Shown here piece by piece: positions 11,308 to 22,650 of a stretch of DNA of 64,000 bases (its first letter is position 1; the number at the start of each line of letters is the position of its first letter). Source of the DNA: Ochotona curzoniae (taxonomy: Eukaryota; Chordata; Mammalia; Lagomorpha; Ochotonidae); assembly GCF_017591425.1 (NCBI RefSeq), contig NW_024466459.1:4712001-4776000 (forward strand). Direction: 5' to 3'. The position numbers and the translations under genes were made by a program. The notes beneath the pieces are model-generated. The model was not told where the DNA came from. It saw nothing but the letters and a program-made list of their open reading frames with translations, and ran no database searches.

Positions 11308-12747
11308 AATGTTCAATTGTCCTTTTTTTTTAACTTTATATTCTATCTCACCATGAAAACAGGCTTTTTCAATTTAAAAAAAAAATAGGGATTTTGAATA
11401 TATGTAAACATTTCTATTTCATCCTACTGAAACCTGAGCTCATTCAGATTAAGAGTCCAGGCTGAAGAAATAAGAACTACTTCTGATGATAATTTGTTAT
11501 GCACTCAGGCAGGCTTCCAGGGAGCAAGGCCAGTCTTGCTTCAACTGCATTGAATCAGTTGCTATAGAAGATTAAGTAAGTAAGAAAGGTGAGTGTGGAA
11601 CAGAAACATGCTTTAATTCTCTGAGAATTTCTTCCCTCAATGCCATGATGACCAAAATAATCAAAATCCAACCATCGTACATCAGGGACTGTTTGAAACA
11701 GAAAATTATTTAGTTTCATAATGCCCACTTTGCAAGACAGTAGGGACCAGAGCAGGAGAGGCAGAGAGGATGTAACACGAGCAAGCTAATGATATAACAT
11801 ATTAAAAAGTGACAGGTGTTTTAAGAAAAAGGAACGCAAGAGGGAAAAGGTTGGGAGCTGCATTGCTATGCAGCAGGGTCTCCCCAGTGTCTTACAAAAG
11901 ATCACTCTGAAGTCATATTTAAGCAAAGACAAAAGAGAATTCTACACCGAGATCTTGGGGTGGAGTACTGGGGAAGGTAGGATGCTCCAGGAAGATGCAC
12001 CTGAAGCAAAAAAACACCTGATCTTCGGGAATAACAGGAGGGTCACTAAGCTTCAGAAGAATTGTAAGGGCAAGAGCAGTGGACAACCACAGGGAGGTCA
12101 CGGCGTATGGAGGGAGGGACATTCCTCTGGCTCCATGAGGTAGTAGAAGCTGGCTGAGCCACTGGAGGATTTTAAACAACAAAGTGCTATCATTTCGCTC
12201 AAATTTTTAAAATATCATACGCACACAAAAAAGCCGCCAACAACTTTAATCAATGAATGAAAAGACTAGCAAGCAAACAGAAAAACTTACAGAAAGAAAT
12301 CTAAACCCCACTCCTGACTTTCCAGCCTTCATTTCTACTGTCAAAAGCTCTATTGAAAAAAAAAAAGCTCCAAATTTAGAAAGACATGTATTTTCTTTTT
12401 AAGTTTAGGATTACTACAAAGTGTTGTGTGATGCATTTGAGGGGATGAGACAGAGAAAAATGAACCATGGGCTTCACTCTGATGGGTAAAAGCATTCCAG
12501 GGCCAACTCTGAATTGAGAGGAATGGTATGCAGGGTGGAAAAACAGATTGTTTGTACTGTACAGAGGATTCAAGAAGTCTGTATGAAATCCAGACAGAAG
12601 CACTCCCGTGCTCACAGTAGCTTGGCAACTGTAAAAGTCCCCTGGATGGAAAAGGACAGAACAGCCACGAAAGAGCACATGGATCTGGAGCCGAATCCCA
12701 ACGGACAGCATCCGGCTGAGAAAACCATCACAAGGGCCAAGATATGA
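11308..12747. other. intergenic DNA, no gene recognised
   Basis: Unique sequence with several 60-110 codon frames on both strands, none with a recognisable protein. A-rich runs at 11,375-11,385 and 12,356-12,366. Confidence 0.5.
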
Positions 12748-12790
12748 TCACACACCCACACACACACACACACACACTCACACACACACA

Positions 12791-12821
<31 letters not shown>

Positions 12822-12822
12822 C
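12748..12822. repeat. (CA)n microsatellite, interrupted
   Basis: About 75 bp of CA dinucleotides broken by CC and CT changes ('cactcacac'). Longest pure run is at the 3' end (12,793-12,821). Confidence 0.95.
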
Positions 12823-14083
12823 AGCACGTGACAGAATCACTATAGAGCAATCTCAGTGAACACATAGACATGACACAAAGAAAATGAAGCAATAAATAAA
12901 GCTAAGAGATCCAGGATATAGACCAAATCCATAAAAATAATTTCTTCCCCTGACACAAGAAACCCATCATACGGCATAGAAGATGTATTTTTAAATATAA
13001 TGCAAGAGAATATGCTGTAAGTAAATAAGTATCTCTGAGTTTAAAAGAGCCTACTTTCTTCTCAGGAAAGTCTGATAGAAAATGCTCCAATCCTTATGAT
13101 GGAGTAAATTGTCAGGCAGGCCAGCAAGAAAAGGCAACTGCTTTCAGGAGGGAAGACTTGAGCTGGCCTTTGGCTTCTCTGGAGCAGCGTTCAAGGTCCA
13201 ACGATAATGAAACAAAGACTGCAAACACGCTATGCCATGGGGTCTGCAGGCTGGCAGCATGAGCATTGGCAGCAAGCAGACTCTTGGGCACAGTGACCAA
13301 CCTAGAGACCTACATTTTCAACAAAGCTTCGGGTATTTTCAAAGCACAGTGAGATCTGAGATTTACTGATCGACAAGGCTCGTACAGAAAGAAGGCATCG
13401 CCAGGAGTATTTTATACGGCAATGACCATGTCCCTCTATTGACAGGTTGTATTCTCAAGAAACAAATTACTTAGAAATCAGTGCTTCTGAATTCTTGATC
13501 TTGATATTCAGATATCTCAACAATGGGTTTGGATGTCTCAAAACAAAACAAAACAAAACAAAACAAAACCCAAGGCTTGGGACCACAGAATCAATAGGTC
13601 AAAGTTCACTGCTAACTTTTCATCCAACTGAGCAAACAGCAAAACAGCCATGGAAAGCAGAGTCAAAGGGTATGCATGTAATAACCCGAATGATGTAACA
13701 ATGATATAACTTAGGACAGAGAAAATGAGAGGAGGAATACTACAGACTTGCATGGAACATAGTCCACAAACATCACGTGAAGTTGAACGATGTGGTGCTA
13801 TTCTAAAACGTTTGACTCAGCCTCTTCTTGTTTTTAGTGTTTACACTTGTGTCTTTAAAAAAAAAAAAAATCAACCACACAGACATAGTTCAGGAAACTA
13901 ATTCTCCTGTGATGAAGACATGTGTTAACTTCAACAATTTCTTCACTTTCACCTCCTCCTATGCTCTACTAAATTCAAGAAATGTTTAGTGTACATTAAT
14001 TTTACTACTTACAAGGGCATTTTATCACTCATCTTTATTCGTATGCACATCAGTGGTGTCGAGCTTTATTTCTAAACAATGTA
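12823..14083. other. intergenic DNA, no gene recognised
   Basis: Unique sequence apart from the AAAAC pentanucleotide run and an A run at 13,857-13,870. No coding signal. Confidence 0.5.
13538..13568. repeat. (AAAAC)n pentanucleotide microsatellite
   Basis: About six perfect AAAAC units. Confidence 0.95.
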
Positions 14084-14330
14084 ATTGATTAAAAATAATT
14101 GTACGTATCTGTGGGATATGTGTGATGATTCAATGCATGCATATGATGTGCAGTGTGCAAACCAGGGTAGCTGGCATTTCCATCTCATATTTGTATCATT
14201 TCCTTGCACTGGAAATCTGAGTATCTTTCTTTTGGTTCTCTAGAAAGCGTATAATCAATGGCTGTATAGTCATCTAACCGTGCTGTGGAATAACAGAACT
14301 TTTTCTTTCTGGTTGGGCTTTGGTTAGATG
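14084..14330 (+). mobile_element. L1M 3' UTR fragment
   Basis: 'ataattgtacgtatctgtgg' through 'gatatgtgtgatgattcaat' and the later 'ataatcaatggctgtatagt' follow the order of the old mammalian L1M 3' UTR. Diverged, non-coding. Confidence 0.55.
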
Positions 14331-14373
14331 GCAGGATATTTGGACAGCATGCGCATTTGCATATTCATGACCC

Positions 14374-14641
14374 AGGGTGGGCATCTGATTTAGCAGTTGA
14401 GAGCACCTGGTTTAAGTCTAAGCTATTCAGCTCCTGAGCCTAGCTTCCCGCTATTGCACATCCTGGGTGGTAGCAGGTGGCCCAAGTACCCTTGTACCAG
14501 GTGTATCCCTGCATCCCCATCGAATAGCCAGGCTCCTGTCTATTGCTTGACATTTGTGAACCAGGAGATAGAAGGTCTTTTCTTCTTCTTTCTCTCTGCT
14601 TTTCAAATAAGTTGAAAATAACTTAAATAATTTTTAAAAAG
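14374..14641 (+). mobile_element. older CSINE subfamily copy
   Basis: Head 'gggcatctgatttagcagtt', 'cctgagcctagcttcccgct', 'ggtggtagcaggtggcccaa' and tail 'tttcaaataagttgaa' match the older lagomorph C-repeat form with a 'gcatttggc-agtggttaa' start. Central part shortened. Confidence 0.75.
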
Positions 14642-14833
14642 TGTTTATGTTTTTATACTTTTTCCTTGTCTAGGTTACTTTAAGAGGGAGTATATAATTA
14701 TATATAAAAAAGCAGCAGAACAAACACAACAGAATGTAAATAGCAGTGAATCATAGATAGTGAAAATAAAGGCGGTTGTTTTATTCTTTGGATTTTTATG
14801 TGTTTTCCATTTCAAAAATTTTTCGTTAGAATT

Positions 14834-15149
14834 GGGGCTAGGGTTGTGGAACAGTGCTTAAGGCTCCTGCTGTCAAGCCCATAATCCCATTTGGCTGCCA
14901 CTTTGTCCTCCTTCCTATACAGTACCCTACTGTGCACCTGGGAAAACAATAGAAGATGACCCAAGGACATGGGTCTCGCCAAGTAAGAGGGAGGCCTAGA
15001 AGGAGTTGCAGGCTCCTGGTTTTGGTCTGACCAGACCTCCATGTTGTTGCATTTGGTATTTGGGGAATGAAGTAGTGGGAGCTCTCTCTCTCCTCCTCAC
15101 TGTAACTCTGTCTCTCAAACAAATAAGTAAATGAGTCATATTTAAAAAT
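14834..15149 (+). mobile_element. older CSINE copy
   Basis: 'ggggctagggttgtggaaca' head; 'tgtgcacctgggaaaacaat', 'ggcctagaaggagttgcagg' and 'tctctcaaacaaataagtaa' tail. Confidence 0.8.
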
Positions 15150-15238
15150 CTAGTTAGGATTTATGCCATGGAACGAGACCGTTTTTGGCACTGGTGCCAA
15201 ATTGACTCATCTGAGGTAGGGAGCCCAGATGCTGCAGT

Positions 15239-15375
15239 GGTTCAAGGCCTTGGGCCATCCTCCTCTGCTTTCTCAGGCCACAAGCAGAGAGCTCGATGGA
15301 CAGAGGGGACATGAGCCAGTGCCCACATGGCTACTGGTGTTACAGGTAAAGGGTTCATTTGTTATTCCACCACAC
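15239..15375 (-). mobile_element. CSINE fragment, reverse orientation
   Basis: 'aaggccttgggccatcctcc', 'ctttctcaggccacaagcag' and 'agccagtgcccacatgg' are the reverse complement of the SINE head and middle. Both ends are lost. Confidence 0.7.
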
Positions 15376-15482
15376 CATGCCCTTGCCAATTCTTTATACT
15401 TGGGCTTTGGTTCCATGGACCAAAGTAGAGTCATGAAGGAAACCACTCTTAAGCTAAAGGGCTCTAAAAGGGACACTCCCTT

Positions 15483-15801
15483 GGAGTAGGTGCCATGGTG
15501 TAGTAAGTAGGCTGTTTCTGCCCATGGTGCTGGCATCCACATGAGTGATGACTCAAGTCCTTGCTGCTCCACTTCCCCATCAAGCTCCCTGCTTGTGGCC
15601 TGGGAAAGCAGTAGAGGATGACTCAAGTCCTTGGGCCCCTGTACCCATGTGGCAGGTTCAGAAGGAAACCCCTGGCTCCTGCCTAACTCAGCTCCAGTTG
15701 TTGTGGCCATTTGGGGGAATGAACCATTAGATACCGCTCTTTCTTTTTCCTTCTCTCTTTAACTGTTTTTCAAATAACAACAAATCTTTATTTTAAAAAA
15801 G
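15483..15801 (+). mobile_element. older CSINE copy
   Basis: 'taggtgccatggtgtagtaa' head, two copies of 'gatgactcaagtccttg' (15,547-15,563 and 15,617-15,633) inside, 'gaatgaaccattagatacc' and 'caaataacaacaaatcttta' tail. Confidence 0.85.
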
Positions 15802-15810
15802 AAACCCTTA

Positions 15811-16120
15811 GGCCCAGCTCAGCAGCCTACTGGATAATGTCCTCACCTTGCACGTGCTGGGATCCCACATGGGTACCAATTCTAATCCTGGCAACCTCAC
15901 TTTCCATCCAGCTTCCTGCTTGTGGCCTGAGAAAGCAGTTGAGGATGACCCTGCACCCAAGTGGGAGACCTGGAAGAAGCTCCTTTCTCCTTGCTTTGGA
16001 TCACCTCAGTTCTGATTGTTGTGACCACTTGGAGAGCGAGTTAGCAGGCAGAAAATTTCTCTGTCTCTCCTCTTCTCTGTATATCTGAATTTCCAATACA
16101 AAAAAAGAAAAAAAAAAAAG
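15811..16120 (+). mobile_element. CSINE, pika-type, next to the previous copy
   Basis: 'ggcccagctcagcagcctac' head, 'gctgggatcccacatgggta', 'gcctgagaaagcagttgagg'; lacks the 'ggcccaaagccttgggacc' segment. Ends in an A/AG-rich tail (16,098-16,130). Confidence 0.9.
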
Positions 16121-16130
16121 AAGAAGGAGA

Positions 16131-16559
16131 AGGAATCCTCCCATCCGTTATTTGGGCTTCCTAAGGGATATAATCTCTGGGTGAGGACAAGCTACAACTC
16201 CCCTGCCACACTTCTCCCCAGCCCTGGCACTTCAACTTCAGTTTCTTTAGCCTACAGCCTGCCTTGGTGTGGAAGAAAATGAAATGAGAATAAAGCATCT
16301 GTCCTTGACAAAAAACACAGGGTCACAGACCAGCTGATCGCTCCCTAGCTGCACAGCTGACATGGGCCAGGAAATCCCAAGGCTTTAACTTGGTGTGAGG
16401 TGGTCTCCAACTTGTGGTTAACCTTTTCCAAAGCCCAGAAAACTTCTCAAGTATTTCAAGGACTATGGTCAATGTCTGGTCCACAATAGCTGAGACATAG
16501 GACAAACAACATGAGTGAGAGCCAGAGGAAATAAGAGCCACCAACTACAGTGCCATAAA
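16131..16559. other. intergenic DNA, nothing recognised
   Basis: Unique sequence between the SINE cluster and an L1-like relic; no coding signal. Confidence 0.45.
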
Positions 16560-16980
16560 TTACTAGCTACAAATCATCAAATAAATATTCAAAAGGACAA
16601 AAGCAATACACGACAAAGGGATCAATGACAAACATGTGGACAGTTTTGAAAGTAGCAGGAGTGACTAGGCAGATTTGAAAAATAAGCCAACAGAATGTCT
16701 CACAATGGAAAACATAAGAGCTGAAATGAAAAGCTTAATGGATGTGTTGGAAAACATAAAAGAACGCTAAAGAATTGTTCATGGGTAGATTCAAGTAATT
16801 AGAATTTCAGTACAGAGAGGGAAAACACAAAAGGAGCTAGAGAGATGTGCAGATACTTACACAAGCCTGGCCTGTCATAGGAAGAAAGGAGAAAAGAAAC
16901 AGGGGAAGTAGTTCCTGGCTGAGAGAATTCCAGGAATAATGAAAAACTGACAGTGTTGAGGACACTTCTTGTTCCTATTA
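16560..16980 (+). mobile_element. probable old L1/HAL1 ORF1-region relic
   Basis: 'atggaaaacataagagctga' + 'aatgaaaagcttaatgg' and later 'ctgagagaattccaggaata' + 'atgaaaaactgacag' follow the nucleotide order of mammalian L1 ORF1. No open frame survives. Confidence 0.4.
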
Positions 16981-17088
16981 ATCTACTTAGCAGGAAAGGC
17001 TCAATGGAGAACAAGCACAGCGGAAAAGTCTGGAAAAAATACCCTTTCCAATAGGCTTCACACAGGATGCTGAGTCTGAATTCCACAT

Positions 17089-17148
17089 TGCAGGTGGAGG
17101 GGTACAGGACGAAGGGCCGCCGAACACGGCGTCCTGTTGCCACCTGCA
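17089..17148. other. GC-rich imperfect hairpin
   Basis: Outer arms TGCAGGTGG (17,089-17,097) and CCACCTGCA (17,140-17,148) pair perfectly, as do inner arms CAGGACG (17,105-17,111) and CGTCCTG (17,130-17,136). Five CpGs lie in or near the loop, unusual for this neighbourhood. Could be chance, an old transposon end, or a structured RNA; no transcript evidence is visible. Confidence 0.5.
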
Positions 17149-17339
17149 TTACATTTGCATTGCAGCCACTGTGCAGCTGATGGAGTGGCACCGCACAGGA
17201 AGAAGGTGTACTCTACATTGCTTTCCTCCACTACCCCCACTTGCTCAGTGCTGCGCAATCCTTGGGGTTTCACACATCTTTTCCATTCCACTACACTTCA
17301 ACCGTGGTTTCTTCCTTCTCTCACCTAAGCATCTCTCTT

Positions 17340-17475
17340 GACTATGCTTATTTCTCCCCATGCTTGTGTCCTTGACTAAATCATAACCTCTGAGAAGGCA
17401 AGAACCATACCACACTCACTCCTGCACTGGCAGGCTCTACCTTAACACAGAGAAGAAATCAGTATTCAATAAACC
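17340..17475 (+). mobile_element. L2 LINE 3' end
   Basis: 'cataacctctgagaaggcaa' through 'cactggcaggctctacctta' to 'agtattcaataaa' is the L2 3' terminal order. Confidence 0.5.
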
Positions 17476-17489
17476 CATCACTGTATTAA

Positions 17490-17850
17490 CTCCGTAAGTA
17501 GTTACTGAGTCCCTACTTTGTACTTGCTAATCGCTGCTATCAGCACAGGGTGCATGACAGAAAGCACAAGAGAGCAGAACCCTGTGTTCAGAAAGTTTGT
17601 GTAATAATTCAGAGACGCACAATCAATAAACAAGAAAGCAATGGGCAAAATGTCAGATAGTGATAAGGCCATGAAAAAGAAAAAATAGAGGTTAGAACAG
17701 AAAACGCGACTATACACAGAGTGGTCAGAGACAGCTGCAGTGTGAAGTTGATTTTAACAAAGACTTCAGTACTGTATGACTGGCTGGGATCTGGGAGAGC
17801 ATGTGGGAAGAAGGAACTCTTGCACTAGGAGTTTTCTGGGTTTTTGAGAC
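17490..17850 (-). mobile_element. L2 LINE 3' part, opposite orientation
   Basis: 'gagtccctactttgtacttg', 'tcaataaacaagaaagcaat' and 'gtcagatagtgataaggcca' match the reverse complement of L2. It lies head to head with the preceding + strand L2 end. Confidence 0.55.
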
Positions 17851-17928
17851 ATGGCAGAGAGGTCATTGAGGCTGAACAATGAATCCTACAAGGATATTCT
17901 GCCGACATTGTACTGACTTAGGCATTCT

Positions 17929-18058
17929 GCTTCTTCCTTTCTTCTTCCTTTCTTTCCTCCTTCCCTTCTTTCTCTTCCTTCCTTCCTTCTTTTCTTTCTT
18001 TTTCTCTTTTTCCTCCTTCTCTTCCTCCCTTCTTTCTTTCTTTCCTTTTTTTTTTTTA
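17929..18058. repeat. polypyrimidine (TTCC/TTTC)n tract
   Basis: About 130 bp of almost pure C/T with TTCC, TTTC and TCC units, leading directly into the T-rich start of the reverse-oriented SINE at 18,048. It probably grew from the A-tail of that SINE. Confidence 0.9.
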
Positions 18059-18367
18059 AGATTTAGTTATTTGTATTGGAAAAGCAGAATTACAGAGAGA
18101 AGGAGACAGAAAGATCTTCTATCCACTGGTTCACTCCTCAACTGGCCACAATGAGCAGAACTGAGCCAATCCAAAGCCAGGAGCTTCTTCAGGGTCTCCC
18201 ACGCAGATGCAGGGTCCTAAGGTTTGGGGCCATCCTCCACTGCTTTCCCAGGCCACAGGCGGGGAGCTGGATGAGAAGTGGAGCAGCTGCGACATGAACT
18301 GGTGCCCATACTATATCCCTGTACATGCAAGGTGAGGACTTTAGCCCATAGGCCACCATGCCAGGCC
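18048..18367 (-). mobile_element. CSINE, reverse orientation, full length
   Basis: From 'ttttttttttaagatttagt' through 'agatcttctatccactggtt', 'ggagcttcttcagggtctcc' and 'tgctttcccaggccacaggc' to 'ccaccatgccaggcc'. Confidence 0.95.
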
Positions 18368-18374
18368 ATACTTG

Positions 18375-18770
18375 AATCATTTCTAAGTGTACAGCACACA
18401 GTGTTAACTCTACACACACTGTTGTGCCATAGATCTCTATGCAAAACCAAAAGTCTATGCTCACTAAACAACAACTTATTTTTTTCCCTACTTCCGGCCC
18501 CTAGGAATGACCAATCCACTGTATGTTTCTAAGAGTTTGATTACCTAGTGGGAGGGGAATCACACAGTATTTGCCATCTTGTGACTGACTTATTTCACTT
18601 AGTTAAATGTTCTCATGGTTCATCCATTGTGAACATTTGAGAATGCTTCCTTCTTCAAGGCTGAATAATATCCCATGGCTTGCACATTCTCCCGGTGCAT
18701 TCAGTTAGATTGTTTGCAACTCTTGGCTGCCGTGAATAATGCAACAGTGGACATACGTCTGCAAATCTCT
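18375..18770 (+). mobile_element. L1M 3' UTR fragment
   Basis: 'gttgtgccatagatctctat', 'gaatcacacagtatttgcca', 'tgacttatttcacttagtta', 'ggttcatccattgtgaacat', 'ggctgaataatatcccatgg' and 'cgtgaataatgcaacagtgg' are in the exact order of the L1M 3' region. Confidence 0.85.
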
Positions 18771-18989
18771 CCTGTATTTAACCCTTTTTTTAGCATATAC
18801 ACAGAGGCCAGGTGGCTGGCCCTTTGAAGCAGCCTCCATGGTATTTTCCAGGAAGATAAACCCTTTCATTTTCTCACCTACCGTAAACAAGAGATCTAGA
18901 TGACTTACATCAGTGTTAATACTTCTCTCCTGTTCTTTTTCCCAATAGAGGTCACTTCGGTGAGCATGTGGTAACGCCTTGTTGTGGTG

Positions 18990-21900
18990 TTGTTCAGTTC
19001 AGCTATCACAACATTGATACTGGTGACCTCTTCCATTTCCAAAGTACCTCAAAGAGGAAACTAGAACGCAACTTTAAGGACAGTGATTGCCAGGACTACC
19101 CACCCATTTAAATGATGATCTGCCCATGGCAGATAGGTAAAGCTCCAAAGACGAATGAGATCATCAAGTAAGATGCCCAAGATTCCCTGTCATTCTTCTC
19201 CTCCATTTTCTCTGCAAAGATGAATGAATCAACTGACACAGACACATCGACACAAATAAATAGATAAGCCAAAGCATCATCACAATCGATGCGGGATTCA
19301 ACAAGCTGGGGGTCAGATGTCTGCCTCCATTCTTTTTTCATCTTTCTTGGCCACCTTTGGAGTTAGAATTATCACTTCATAATAGCTGACCTCAAAGCAT
19401 TCTTTCAGTCTCGGTATATGCCCTTAAATTTTCTTTTCCTCTTATTTCCTGCTGCAGCCAATCTTAGTCATTGCACAGGACAACTCCAACAGTTGAATAT
19501 ACCGGAAAGAGCTCGCTGGTCTCTTGGCGGCTGGAATCTGGCAGTGGCATGCAAACTATTAACTAATAAAGCAAATGATTAAAAACTTGAAAGCCAGCTC
19601 TAAGCTTTCTGCAGTCAGGATTAATAGACAAGGGTTTATAGAACACAGGTCTTTTTGTCTCTGTGTTCTTACAAGGCAGTGACGTGCTGTAGTCAAACGG
19701 GCAGCAGAAGCCATCTGCTTCTGTTGAAAGCGAGAAGATGCACGATTTTCTGTAAGAAATTCTGCCAAGGTGTAGTTTAATACGGTCCCTATCCTTGCTT
19801 TAGTTTCTATGCAGGCACAAGAGAGCACTAACATTCATTACATAACACGGCACGGGGCAAGGGAAGAGTGTTTCCACATGCAGCATTCTGCCCTGTGTGC
19901 GGAATGTGTTAGAAACAAGTTCATGCAAGACTGTGTCCCCAAAGCAGGGGGAACTTCAGGGAAAGTTCATGGAGAAAATCATCCAAAAAAAAAAAAAGCA
20001 TGTTGATTCAAGTTCGATTTCATGAAAGGAAGCAAAGCCACAGAGCGCTGGTGCTCGTTGCAAGAATGCCCCATGTGATGATTTGTCAGAGGGCCGTGAA
20101 GCTTTTCAACACGGACACAGCTTCTACGGATGTGGAGAGGGAACTAGCTCGCCAGCCTGACAACTAAACAGCAAACAACACCATGGAAACAGGCCAGGGG
20201 AAAGCAGAAGCAACCAAGAGCCGGGGCCACTTCTGAACTCTGCAATCGGCATGGCTCCTGCGTGCCTGAGCAGCGTGGGATGGTCAGGGCAGAATGGCAG
20301 AAAGGGGTTCAAATGGAAGGCATTTCTGCTCTGCACTCCGTACATCTTCTCGAAGTGAAACAAAACAAGCAAAAAGGTTGCCAGAAGGGTTACTATATTG
20401 TCCCCAGGTGACCCTTTCCACACTTCCATTTGATGGAAACAGGTGGCGTATTTCAGTTACACGCAGATGCATGTTTTGAATCTAAAACCTAGACCAAAGA
20501 TCATGAACAGATCCATCGGATACCAATTTCTTTTCTTCTCTTTTTTTCTTCAAGAATGAGAAGTATTGCTGTTCAGAAGAGGATGTCCAAACCCTTTCAG
20601 CCCTCCATCTTCCGCAACACTCAGGGCTGATTATTACTTGTCAGTGTCAGCAGAGAGCAGACACATCCACGTTCAGAAGCTCAAAATAAATTTAACAGAC
20701 ACGGCGGGTCCACTTGCTGAGACTCATCAGGGCGACTCAGTAAATCGAGCTCATTTCATTACCTAAATGTGACAACATAAAAATAGTTTTTCATTTGTTA
20801 AATTCAAGAGTGCTAATAATCTTCAGGGAAATTGGTCTTTGTTCTTGGAGTATTACTTGCCATAAATTGTCTGTTCCAAGGAACACAGAAATAGAACTAA
20901 GAGTGTGTGCATATAGCATCTTGAAAAATGATTTCCTATCGGTTGTTAGTCTGCTTCCAAAGCATTATGCAGAATTGATTGAAGAGAGAGCTAGAATATC
21001 ATCCAGTACAGAGCAGAATCATGGCTCCGCCTCTCATTTCCCTCATGACTTATTTTTAAAGTGCTGTTTTTAAGACACGAGTCACAATTTCTTTTTTGGA
21101 AGGTGCACTGATGGGTATTTGCTCAACTATTGCTGCAAAACTTTCTAACTTTGAAAAAAAATCTCAGCTATGGTACAGATGAAATGTTAAAAATCTTTTC
21201 TTCGCATTTGGTCTACTCAAACTAGAAGTGATAGCAGATTCTCTAAAATAATTCCTCCAGATTAAGTAAAAAGTGAAGTGCATGCACCGTTTGCAAGCTC
21301 AGAAATTCAGACTTCATCGTAACTGGAGGAAATGGTCGTAACAGAATGGCCAAAAATAAGTGGAATATGACACCTATAGTTTGGAGAACACAAGAAAGTT
21401 CAGTATAATGATGTTTATTTGAAAGCCTCCAGATACTTACAGAATGATTTTTGTATCTTAACATCTCTTTTCATTCATAAAGAAATACTTATTGTCTATA
21501 TATTTGTAAACTCATTATGATGCAAATTATTTCAGCTAATAAAAACCATATATATATTTTTTTCATTCTGGTTGTTTCCTCTCACCACTGCCTAAATACA
21601 AGAAATCCATTTGGGATTATTTCTGGACACATACCACACAATTATTTTAACATTCATTAAATCAATTAACATTTAGTAAGCATTTCTCCAGAAAAAAAAA
21701 ATACTCCCAAGAAATGCTTAATGCCCCCACTAATTATTATCCGATAATCAAGCCACTGGTAATTTAAAAAATATGCCTACTATACCTGTTAAAATTGAGT
21801 TAGTTCTCTAATTCACAAGTTAATTAGTAAAAAGGCGCAACTACTAGCAAAGGTTGCAAGAAAAAAGTTAACAAAGGGAATGAACAAAAGAAATATGTAT

Positions 21901-22400
21901 ACTGAAAATTAAACGAAAAGGTTTATATTATTTAGGTCCAAAAGGCTTATACAATTAGAATTAATCAAAATAATGTTATTTCAGATAAGTACAATTTTTT
22001 CAATAAGAAATCTTGCGCCATACCCTCTTCATTGAAACTCTTGCCAAGGCTCATTAATCGCCACCACGCCCCCTGCTGTTCACTCTATTAATCTATGACG
22101 TGATAAGGCCAAAGGCGTACCTGCACAAGCCTGGCTCCTAGCTACTCAGCTGTCCTTTAAATCCACTCCATGCTGTGGTACGGAATGGTTTTCCCCGGAT
22201 GACCTCCTGTCTTGCTTAACAAGCATCCAACCATGTTTCGATGTGTTGTAGTAAAAAAAAAAAAAACTTTCCTCTCTGCATTTCAGTGGACTCAGTGTTT
22301 CTATTTAAATTTCCCCATGTTGGTGGTAATATTTCTTTAACTTCAGAGCTTTCTTATCTCCAGTCTTAAATTAGTTTTTTCTTTAATCACTTGGGGGGGA
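18990..22400. other. 3.4-kb block with no recognised transposon; candidate regulatory DNA
   Basis: No lagomorph SINE, L1M, L2 or LTR match was found, unlike flanking kilobases. 20,020-20,480 is relatively GC-rich with scattered CpGs, and 20,560-21,070 has several complex AP-1-like words (e.g. 'gactcagtaaatc', 'tgagactcatcag'). No coding frame looks real. Inference: possible distal element for MAP2K6 or a neighbour; conservation would decide. Confidence 0.35.
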
Positions 22401-22504
22401 CTATGTTTTTACATTCTGATGTTCTCCTGAATCAACTACTACATGCACTCAAGAAAGGAGACAAGCTTGGAGGTTTTTCAGCAATTGCACACTCAGTATT
22501 TAAC

Positions 22505-22650
22505 AACCTTTGAGCACACACCTGCCAGGCATTCTTCTCAACACTTTAAAAATACTCATTCACTCAATCTTTTCAATTGTCTTCTAGGGAGGGTACCATT
22601 ATCACCTTATTACAGGTGAGAAACTCAAGCCTAGATAGGTGATTGGCTTA
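22505..22650 (+). mobile_element. MIR SINE fragment
   Basis: 'tgccaggcattcttctcaac', 'gagggtaccattatcacctt' and 'attacaggtgagaaactcaa' + 'gcctagatagg' follow the MIR core order. Confidence 0.8.

Noticed and set aside
15273..15710. 145-codon minus-strand frame
   Set aside because: Built from two CSINE segments; the repeated W-A-P/G-P-K-type residues recur in other SINE copies.
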